Assembly (NCBI GenBank): GCA_004963905.1
Contig: SUGL01000012.1
Location: forward strand, 62,001 to 126,000
Direction: 5' to 3'
DNA from: Mesorhizobium sp.
GTDB taxonomy: Bacteria > Pseudomonadota > Alphaproteobacteria > Rhizobiales > Rhizobiaceae
Length of the DNA stretch: 64,000 nucleotides
The first letter of the stretch is position 1, and each line of letters starts with the position of its first letter. Below are positions 39,096 through 48,339 of this stretch, piece after piece. The notes beneath the pieces are model-generated. The model did no database searches and was not told the DNA's origin. It saw nothing but the letters and a program-made list of their open reading frames with translations. A program made the position numbers and the translations under genes.

Positions 39096-39290
39096 CGTCA
39101 TCCTCGGGCTCGACCCGAGGATCCACGCCGTGACTTCTGAGCGCCGCAGCGGCGCAGAACATCCTGCGCTAACGATCGCGGTGGCCACACCATATTCTGG
39201 ACCGTGGCGTTCCTCGATTAACGTCACGGAATGGATTCTAGGGTCTGCGCCGCGTCGCTTCGCTCCTTGCTTCGCCCTAGAATGATGACG
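39096..39290. repeat. Family A nested palindromic repeat, copy 7
   Basis: The left arm is the CGTCATCCTCGGGCTCGACC variant and the right arm is CGCCCTAGAATGATGACG. It lies between the convergent DUF1127 and ccmG genes. Confidence 0.85.
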
Positions 39291-39302
39291 TAAGGGGGCG
39301 CC

Positions 39303-39881
39303 TCAGCCCCCTGCCGCCAGCGCTTTCTCGATCTGCGGCAGCAGCAGATCCCTCGCCGATTCCGGCGTCAGCGGCCCGACATGCTTGTAGGCGATTTTGC
39401 CATCCTTGCCGATGACGAAGGTTTCCGGCACGCCGTAGACGCCCCAGTCGATCGCCGCGCGCCCGGCCGGATCGACGCCGATCGCCTGGTACGGGTTGCC
39501 GAGATCGCCGAGGAAGCGGCGGGCGTTTTCCGGCTCGTCCTTGTAGTTCAGCGCCGCAAGCGCAAAACGCTTGTCCTGCGACAATGCCAGGAGCACCGGA
39601 TGTTCTTCCCGGCATGGCGCGCACCATGACGCGAAGACGTTGACCAGCGTCACCTTGCCGGCGAAGGCTTTTGAATTGAGACCCGGCAGGTTCGACCCTT
39701 CGAGCGGCGGCAGGTTCGTCTGCGGCGCCGGCAGGCCGATCAGCGCCGAGGGGATTTCCGACTCGTCGCGGCCGGACAGGAGCTGCGACAGGAACAGCCC
39801 GGCCAGCCCAAGGAAAACCAGCAGCGGCAAAATCACGAACAGGCGGCGACGAGGGGCCGGTGTTTGGGTTTCGCTGCTCAC
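39303..39881 (-). CDS. ccmG: Cytochrome c maturation thiol-disulfide protein CcmG/DsbE
   Basis: The 192-residue membrane-anchored periplasmic thioredoxin has one N-terminal helix (LFVILPLLVFLGLAGLFLSQ), the redox site ASWCAPCREEHP and the CcmG-specific GVYGVPETFVI cis-proline region. It keeps apocytochrome c cysteines reduced for haem attachment. It starts with GTG and overlaps ccmD by four bases (GTGA). It is the last gene of the ccm cluster. Confidence 0.93.
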   Translation of the reverse strand: MSSETQTPAPRRRLFVILPLLVFLGLAGLFLSQLLSGRDESEIPSALIGLPAPQTNLPPLEGSNLPGLNSKAFAGKVTLVNVFASWCAPCREEHPVLLALSQDKRFALAALNYKDEPENARRFLGDLGNPYQAIGVDPAGRAAIDWGVYGVPETFVIGKDGKIAYKHVGPLTPESARDLLLPQIEKALAAGG

Positions 39882-40051
39882 GGCTTCGTCGTCCCGGCCT
39901 TGTCCGAGCGGCGCCGTACGCCCGCGGCCTCGAGCGCGGCGAGCTCGCGCTTGCGCGCTCGCTGATCGAGCAGGATCCAGCCGATCAGCCCGACCAGCAC
40001 GATCGCCGTGATGGCATAGGCCGCGGTGACATAGAGGGCGTGCGCGCTCAT
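39878..40051 (-). CDS. ccmD: Haem exporter protein CcmD
   Basis: The 57-residue single-pass protein starts MSAHALYVTAAYAITAIVLV, with a basic tail (LLDQRARKRELAALEAAGVR). This is the CcmD pattern of one helix followed by a charged cytoplasmic end. CcmD helps release haem-loaded CcmE from the CcmABC complex. The expected neighbour ccmC is not present upstream; only 128 bases separate it from ccmB. Confidence 0.85.
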   Translation of the reverse strand: MSAHALYVTAAYAITAIVLVGLIGWILLDQRARKRELAALEAAGVRRRSDKAGTTKP

Positions 40052-40179
40052 GTCCGCGTACCCGTGTGCGTGCGTTGCGCGCCTGCGACGCCAATCCGTT
40101 CGATCATGCTTTCCCTTAACCCTGCAGCGCAGGCCGCGCAATCAGCCGCCGCGCCGCAGTTGAAAACGTGCTTCCAGCC

Positions 40180-40845
40180 TCAATCCGTCCCGTGACGCAG
40201 CGCCAGCGCGGCCGCCAGCGGCCCAACCACGGCAAGAAACAGCGTCAGCGCGGCAACAATGAGGAAGGGTTGCAGGAACGGCGCCGGATCGGCCACCGCG
40301 CCGTAGCTCGCCGAGACGCCGAAGATCAGCACCGGGATGGTGAGCGGCAGCACAAGCACGGAGATCAAGAGCCCGCCGCGCGGCAGCGCCACTGCGACCG
40401 CGGCGCCCGCGGCGCCGATGAAGGTGATGGCCGGCGTGCCGACGAGCAGCGTGAGCGCGGTAGCGCCGATCCCGAGCGGCTCCATGTTCATGAAGAGGCC
40501 GAGCAAGGGCGCCGCGATCACCAGCGGCAGCACGCTGCCCATCCAGTGCGCCAGGCACTTGGTCAGCACCGTCAGCGCCAGCATGTGGCGGTCGTTGTTG
40601 AGCACGAGCAGATCGAGCGAGCCGTCCTCGCGGTCGGCCTGGAACAGCCGGTCGAGGCCGAGCAGGCAGGCGAGCAAGGCGGCGATCCACAGGATCGCCG
40701 GGCCGATGCGGGACAGAAGGTTGAGATCGGGCCCGACGCCGAACGGGATGGTGGCGATCACCGCCAGGAAGAAGATTACGCCGATCAGCGCCCCGCCGCC
40801 GGCGCGGATGGAGAGGCGGATATCGCGCAGGAAGAGGGACCACAT
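40180..40845 (-). CDS. ccmB: Haem exporter permease CcmB
   Basis: The 221-residue inner-membrane protein has six hydrophobic helices. It begins MWSLFLRDIRLSIRAGGGAL and has the family segment FQADREDGSLDLLVLNN, thought to contact the ATPase CcmA. It is of normal length. A 211-base gap holding a family B palindrome separates it from ccmA. Confidence 0.93.
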   Translation of the reverse strand: MWSLFLRDIRLSIRAGGGALIGVIFFLAVIATIPFGVGPDLNLLSRIGPAILWIAALLACLLGLDRLFQADREDGSLDLLVLNNDRHMLALTVLTKCLAHWMGSVLPLVIAAPLLGLFMNMEPLGIGATALTLLVGTPAITFIGAAGAAVAVALPRGGLLISVLVLPLTIPVLIFGVSASYGAVADPAPFLQPFLIVAALTLFLAVVGPLAAALALRHGTD

Positions 40846-40881
40846 TATGAGGGGTCCCCTTGTTGAAGTTCGCGTTCCTTC

Positions 40882-41042
40882 GCGCCCCCCTCTGTCCTGC
40901 CGGACATCTCCCCCACAAGGGGGGAGATTGGCTGTTTCGGCGCCCCACCGATTCTTCCGACGTTGGTAATTGGCGAAATCGCCGACGACGTCTGATCTCC
41001 CCCCCTGTGGGGGAGATGGCCGGCAGGCCAGAGGGGGGCGCC
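40882..41042. repeat. Family B RIME-like element between ccmA and ccmB
   Basis: Inverted ends are GCGCCCCCCTCTGTCCTGCC and GGCCAGAGGGGGGCGC. Inner hairpins are ATCTCCCCCACAAGGGGGGA and TCTCCCCCCCTGTGGGGGAG. It is an insertion inside what should be a single operon. Confidence 0.85.
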
Positions 41043-41056
41043 GTAGAGTGCCGACA

Positions 41057-41665
41057 TCAACCGGTCACCTTCATTTGAAGCGCCTTCGCCCCCTCCAGCC
41101 CCAGCGGCAAATGCGTTGCCGCCACGATGATCCCTCCCTCCTGGCAGTGCTCCGTCATCAATCCCGCGAACCTTTCCTCCGACGCCTTGTCCAATCCGGC
41201 CGTCGGCTCGTCGAGGAGCCATAACGGCCGGCGGCTGACCAGAAGCTTCGCGATCGAAGCGCGGCGCCTTTGCCCGGTCGACAGATAACCGAACGGCAGA
41301 TGCCCGAGCCCGCCCAGCCCGACCGTCTCCAAGGCCTCATCCACATCCAGCCCCGGCTCACCCTGGAAAGCGCGCCAGAAGCCCAGATTCTCTTCCACCG
41401 TGAGCGCCGTCTTCATCGCATTGAGATGGCCGAGATAGTGCGAGGCCGAAGCGACCGAGGGAAAATCCTCGCCGCCGCCCTCGATCTTCACCTTGCCTTC
41501 GGCTGTCGGCAGCAGACCGGCGACGACCCTCAGAAGCGTCGACTTGCCGGCGCCGTTCGGCCCGGTGACGATGAGCGCCTCGCCCTTTTCGAGCGCGAAT
41601 CCGATGCCGGAAAAGACCGTCTCGCCGCCGCGCTCGCCGCCCAGATTTTCGGCGATCAGCCGCAT
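41057..41665 (-). CDS. ccmA: Haem exporter ATP-binding protein CcmA
   Basis: The 202-residue ABC ATPase has Walker A VTGPNGAGKSTLLRV, signature GYLSTGQRRRASIAKLL and Walker B LWLLDEPTAGLD. Together with CcmB and CcmC it powers release of holo-CcmE. The start at 41665 (MRLIAENLGGERGG) gives the family length. The 285-base region to acnA holds the divergent promoters. Confidence 0.94.
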   Translation of the reverse strand: MRLIAENLGGERGGETVFSGIGFALEKGEALIVTGPNGAGKSTLLRVVAGLLPTAEGKVKIEGGGEDFPSVASASHYLGHLNAMKTALTVEENLGFWRAFQGEPGLDVDEALETVGLGGLGHLPFGYLSTGQRRRASIAKLLVSRRPLWLLDEPTAGLDKASEERFAGLMTEHCQEGGIIVAATHLPLGLEGAKALQMKVTG

Positions 41666-41949
41666 TCTTGCCCGTCCCGAAAGCACCGTTTCGCGGCCGC
41701 CGCCGCATCGCACAAATTTGCCTTTCGACTGTCTAGAACTATTCCAGGAAATTCTCTATATGCGGTTCATCCGTGCCAGCGGTCGGCGCGGGAGAAGAAT
41801 TAGCGCCGAACCAGCGCACGCGCCGCCTTGAACGGCTCGGGTTGCTCGGGAGCGGACAGCGGAAATGGCCGTACCCGCACCTTTGCGCGTGATTGCATGC
41901 CATCGGCGTCCGTTCCCTTTCAGGCTGAACAGACAAGGACGGATCGCAC

Positions 41950-44640
<2,691 letters not shown>

Positions 44641-44646
44641 CGGCCA

Positions 44647-45009
<363 letters not shown>

Positions 45010-45774
45010 ATGGCATCTCGAGGACCATTGCGGCTTGCGGCATTTGCGCTGGCCCTTTCGACGTTTGCCGGTGCCGCCCTGGCAAGCGAGCCCGAGAAGC
45101 CCCAAGCCGACAAGCCCTTGGGCGTGGTCGAGCTCTTCACCAGCCAGGGCTGCAGTTCCTGCCCGCCGGCCGATGAATTCTTCGCCGAGCTGGCCGCCAA
45201 GGAAAACATCGTCGCGCTCGCCTACCACGTCAATTACTGGGACTATCTGGGCTGGCAGGACACGCTGAGCAACAAGAAGAACACCGACCGGCAGTATGAC
45301 TACATGCGCTCCTTCGGCAGCCGCTCGGTCTATACGCCGCAGGCCGTCATCAACGGCCGCAGCCATGTCAACGGCGCCAGTCGCAAGGACGTCGACGGCG
45401 CGCTGGCCCGGATGGACAGGACCGGCGAGGGCATGCGGGTCGGCATCAAGGTGAGCCGCACCAGCGACCGCGTCACGATTGACGCGGGCGACGCCGGCAA
45501 TGGCCCGGCCGACGCCCATGTGGTGATCGTCTATTTCGATCCGCCGCAGATGGTGAAGATCGGCCAGGGCGAGAACAGCGGCCGCAGCCTGACCTACTGG
45601 AACGCCGTCTCCGACATCCAGACCGCCGGCATGTGGCACGGCAAGGCGCAGCGCTACGAATTGCCGATGACCGAGATCTCCAAGAAAGGCGGCTGCGCGG
45701 TGCTGCTGCAGTCTGTCGGCAAGGACGGCATGCCCGGTCCGATCCTGGGCGCCGCATTCATTCGCAAGCCCTGA
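45010..45774 (+). CDS. DUF1223 secreted thioredoxin-like protein
   Basis: The 254-residue protein has a signal peptide (MASRGPLRLAAFALALSTFA, cleavage near ALAS). It begins its domain with VVELFTSQGCSSCPPADEFF, a CxxC site typical of DUF1223, followed by AYHVNYWDYLGWQDTLSN. The C-terminal half is beta-rich. The CxxC suggests disulfide or metal chemistry in the periplasm, but the role is unestablished. It has its own region upstream and no operon partner. Confidence 0.9.
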   Translation: MASRGPLRLAAFALALSTFAGAALASEPEKPQADKPLGVVELFTSQGCSSCPPADEFFAELAAKENIVALAYHVNYWDYLGWQDTLSNKKNTDRQYDYMRSFGSRSVYTPQAVINGRSHVNGASRKDVDGALARMDRTGEGMRVGIKVSRTSDRVTIDAGDAGNGPADAHVVIVYFDPPQMVKIGQGENSGRSLTYWNAVSDIQTAGMWHGKAQRYELPMTEISKKGGCAVLLQSVGKDGMPGPILGAAFIRKP

Positions 45775-45794
45775 TTGCCTGGCTCCCCCTGCCA

Positions 45795-45990
45795 ATAAAA
45801 AACCGGCGTCAGCTTGCTTCTGACGCCGGTCATTCAGGTTTTGGGATCGTCGCACCTGATTTTTCCAAGGAAAAACCGAGGTTGGTTCGATCCGACGCTG
45901 ACCCGTGGGCGGGGGGCTTGGGGTTTACGAGCCGGTGCCGGACCGAACCGTCTCAGGCAACGCGGGTAAACTCGTCGGACATTGGGGCAT
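45795..45990 (-). ncRNA. Candidate structured small RNA with its own terminator
   Basis: On the minus strand this stretch shows four pairings in a row. GGTTCGGTCCG pairs with CGGATCGAACC (45939-45949 with 45884-45894). TTTTTCC pairs with GGAAAAA (45860-45875). TCAGGT pairs with ACCTGA (45859-45834). A strong terminator follows (45796-45830). No convincing gene occupies it on either strand. Upstream within it is a nine-codon frame, MSDEFTRVA (45953-45982), without a clear ribosome site. It is not tmRNA, 4.5S or tRNA by inspection. The 5' end is a guess. Confidence 0.5.
45796..45830 (-). terminator. Rho-independent terminator, minus strand
   Basis: On the minus strand ACCGGCGTCAG and CTGACGCCGGT (11 base pairs) pair around AAGCAAG and are followed by TTTTTATT. 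On the plus strand the tail is CATTCAGG, without a T run, so the orientation is minus. No protein gene on that strand feeds into it, which supports an RNA gene. Confidence 0.8.
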
Positions 45991-46042
45991 GAGCGCGGAT
46001 AATTTGTGGCGAGAATGTGGCGGAGCATCACCAATGGCAACA

Positions 46043-46059
46043 CACGTTTCGCAAACGTG
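46043..46059. promoter_or_regulatory. Perfect 17-base palindrome between sRNA and DUF2794 gene
   Basis: CACGTTTCGCAAACGTG is a 7-3-7 palindrome, about 55 bases upstream of the presumed sRNA 5' end and 110 bases upstream of the DUF2794 start. Its LacI-type look (GTTT-CG-AAAC) makes an operator plausible. The regulator is unknown. Confidence 0.45.
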
Positions 46060-46168
46060 ACTGGACCTTTCGGAAACCGCGCGACGCCCGCTTGCTTCGC
46101 CGGCCCTTGCAATTCGGCTGCGAAAGCGCGAACCTTGGCTGGCGCAAGATCAATCGAAGGATCGAGGC

Positions 46169-46555
46169 ATGACCGATCACAGCAGCGGGATGGAGGATGG
46201 GGAAGCATCCGGAATATTGATCCCGTTGCATGAGGCGCGCAGCGCACGCCTCGACCAGCCGGTGCGCTTCGACCGGCGCGAGCTCGACCAGATCCTGAGG
46301 CTTTACGGGCGCATGGTGGCGGCCAATGAATGGCGCGACTATGCGATCGACCATCTCTCCGATCGCGCCGTCTTTTCGGTCTTCCGCCGCGCCAGCGAGG
46401 TGCCGCTGTTCCAGATCGTCAAGGACCCGAAACTGGCGCGCCGCCAAGGCGCCTTCGCCGTCATCGCTGCCGGCGGACGCATCCTGAAGCGCGGCCAGGA
46501 ACTCGGCCGCGTGCTTGGGGTGTTCGATGCCAAGCTGAGGGTGGTCGAAGCCTAG
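46169..46555 (+). CDS. DUF2794 domain protein
   Basis: The 128-residue protein starts MTDHSSGMEDGEASGILIPL and contains the DUF2794 segment VRFDRRELDQILRLYGRMV and RDYAIDHLSDRAVFSVFRRA. It is conserved across alphaproteobacteria and always small and cytoplasmic. Its function is not known. It is followed at once by a long tandem-repeat hairpin. Confidence 0.9.
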   Translation: MTDHSSGMEDGEASGILIPLHEARSARLDQPVRFDRRELDQILRLYGRMVAANEWRDYAIDHLSDRAVFSVFRRASEVPLFQIVKDPKLARRQGAFAVIAAGGRILKRGQELGRVLGVFDAKLRVVEA

Positions 46556-46557
46556 AG

Positions 46558-46680
46558 GGAACTGAAGAATTGAGGAAACTGAAGAACTGAAGAAAAAACG
46601 GCCGTTATATCAGGCGCTTAGCGCCCTTTTCCTCAATTCTTCAATTCTTCAATTCCTCAGTTCCTCAGTTCTTCAGTTCC
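46558..46680. repeat. Hairpin with 8-base tandem-repeat arms
   Basis: The left arm (46558-46597) is a GAACTGAAGAATTGAGGAAA-type run. The right arm (46630-46680) repeats ATTCTTCA, ATTCCTCA and GTTCCTCA octamers. The arms are complementary. The right arm runs into the 3' end of the acetyltransferase gene and supplies its last residues and stop. Confidence 0.85.
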
Positions 46681-47240
46681 CCACGAAATTTCCGCTCCGG
46701 CAGCGAATCAGGATCCGGCGGCAATGCTGCGCCGCCGTTGAGCGGCAGCTGCATGAACACCGTGTCCAGCCAGCGTCCGTGCTTGTAGCCCGACCCTTCC
46801 AGGCGTCCGGAATGGCGGAACCCGAGCTTCTCGTGCAGCCGCACCGAGACGCTGTCCGCGTGGCCGTCGCCGATCACCGCGATGATCTGGCGAAAGCCTG
46901 CCGCACGCGCCGCCTCGATCAGCGCCTTCATCAGCAGGAAGCCCACGCCTTGGCCCTTGGCCTCGGGCGCGACATAGACCGAATCCTCGACGACGAACCG
47001 ATAGGCGGGGCGCGGCCGAAACGGTCCGGCATAGGCATAGCCGAGCACGGTGCCGTCCTTCTCCGCCACGAGATAGGGAAAGCCGCCTGCCGCCAAGCTC
47101 TCTAATCGATTGCCCATTTCGGCGCGGTTGGGCGGCTCCAGCTCGTAGCTCGCAGTGCCGTGCGTGACCGCGTCGGCGTAGATTTCCGTGATTCGGTCAA
47201 GGTCGGCCGCCGTCGCGGCTCTGATCGCTGTATTGCTCAT
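46665..47240 (-). CDS. GNAT N-acetyltransferase, phosphinothricin-acetyltransferase type
   Basis: The 191-residue protein starts MSNTAIRAATAADLDRITEI. It has the Pat/YncA pattern: YADAVTHGTASYELEPP, GYAYAGPFRPRPAYRFVVED, YVAPEAKGQGVG (acetyl-CoA loop) and LHEKLGFRHSGRLEGSGYKH. Such enzymes acetylate phosphinothricin, methionine sulfone or related amines. The last residues (GELKN) and stop lie in the tandem-repeat hairpin, so the C-terminal ~20 residues are probably not native. Confidence 0.88.
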   Translation of the reverse strand: MSNTAIRAATAADLDRITEIYADAVTHGTASYELEPPNRAEMGNRLESLAAGGFPYLVAEKDGTVLGYAYAGPFRPRPAYRFVVEDSVYVAPEAKGQGVGFLLMKALIEAARAAGFRQIIAVIGDGHADSVSVRLHEKLGFRHSGRLEGSGYKHGRWLDTVFMQLPLNGGAALPPDPDSLPERKFRGELKN

Positions 47241-47290
47241 AATTTGTGCAATTGGTTTTCCTGCCTTGATAACAGCAGAGGGCTGCACGA

Positions 47291-47319
47291 AAAGAAAGGG
47301 CGGCCGTTGGGCCGCCCTT
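47291..47319 (-). terminator. Rho-independent terminator of the BI-1 gene
   Basis: On the minus strand AAGGGCGGCC and GGCCGCCCTT pair around a 4-base loop, followed by TCTTTTCG. It lies 38 bases after the stop of the BI-1 family gene. Confidence 0.8.
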
Positions 47320-47356
47320 CCGAAGTCTATGGTCCAGTGAGATCGGGTAACTGCCT

Positions 47357-48097
47357 TTAACGGCGGTCGCCCATGAACTGCAGCAGGAACATGAACAGGT
47401 TGATGAAGTCGAGATAGAGCTGCAGCGCGCCCATGATCGCCTTGCGGCCAGCGACATCCGCGACGTCACCCTCGAAATACATCTCCTTGATCCGCTGCGT
47501 GTCGTAGGCGGTCAGGCCCGCGAACACCAAGACGCCGATCGCCGAGATGGCGAAGGCCAGCGCCGACGACGCCAGGAAGATGTTGATGACCATGGCGATC
47601 AGCAGGCCGATCACGCCCATGATCAGGAACGAGCCGAAGGCGGTCAGGTCGCGCCTGGTCGTATAGCCATAGAGCGACAGTGCGCCGAAGGCCGCGGCCG
47701 TGGCGAAGAACGTCTGGGTGATGCTGGTGCCGGTATAGACGAGGAAGATCGTCGACAGCGACAGGCCGACAAGGCCGGCATAGACCCAGAACGTGGTCTG
47801 CGCCGCCGCCACGCTCATCGACTGGATCCTGAACGACAGGAACATCACCGCAGCCAGCGGCGCCAGGATGACGACCCAGCGGAACGCGCTTGCATAGATC
47901 AGCTGGCCGAAGGCGGTCAGCTGACCGTCGCCGGTGACGGCGAGTTGGAACGCGCCCCAGGCGGCGAGGCCGGTGATGAGCAGGCCAAGCCCCATCAGGT
48001 TGTAGACTTTGATCATATAGGCCCGCAGGCCCTGATCGATATCGACGCGCGCGCCGGGGGCGGCGGACGTCTGGTAGTTGCGAATGGGATCAGCCAT
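47357..48097 (-). CDS. Bax inhibitor-1/YccA family membrane protein
   Basis: The 246-residue protein starts MADPIRNYQTSAAPGARVDI. It has seven hydrophobic helices and the BI-1 features YMIKVYNLMGLGLLITGLAA at the start and AYDTQRIKEMYFE, with the Asp pair of the pore region, near the end. Bacterial members act as calcium leak channels or modulate the FtsH protease. Which applies here is unknown. It ends LYLDFINLFMFLLQFMGDRR, as is typical. Confidence 0.93.
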   Translation of the reverse strand: MADPIRNYQTSAAPGARVDIDQGLRAYMIKVYNLMGLGLLITGLAAWGAFQLAVTGDGQLTAFGQLIYASAFRWVVILAPLAAVMFLSFRIQSMSVAAAQTTFWVYAGLVGLSLSTIFLVYTGTSITQTFFATAAAFGALSLYGYTTRRDLTAFGSFLIMGVIGLLIAMVINIFLASSALAFAISAIGVLVFAGLTAYDTQRIKEMYFEGDVADVAGRKAIMGALQLYLDFINLFMFLLQFMGDRR

Positions 48098-48339
48098 TGG
48101 AAATCCTCTGTTGCTTCTGCCCCGTCCGGTGACAGGTCCCTGGGATGCCCTTTGGACCAGGCGCCGCTGGCGGGGCTCCAGCATGCCTGCGCAGAAATAT
48201 GATGGTTCTTGACGTCAAGGACAAGACGGTAACGAGGCGTAACGCTTCGTGAGAAGGCAAAAGGCCGGGTTTTGGCCGTTTCGGCCCGGCATTCTTACAA
48301 AGATTTAACGAGGTCGAACCTGCTCCAGCGCGCGCCGGG

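Noticed and set aside
45795..45990. Two-piece tmRNA
   Set aside because: There is no tag frame of the alphaproteobacterial type, no CCA-ended acceptor stem and no tRNA-like D-arm segment.
45834..46247. A 137-codon minus-strand frame over the candidate RNA
   Set aside because: It ends inside the RNA stems, has no ribosome site and no domain, and overlaps the DUF2794 start. The RNA reading explains the hairpins and terminator better.
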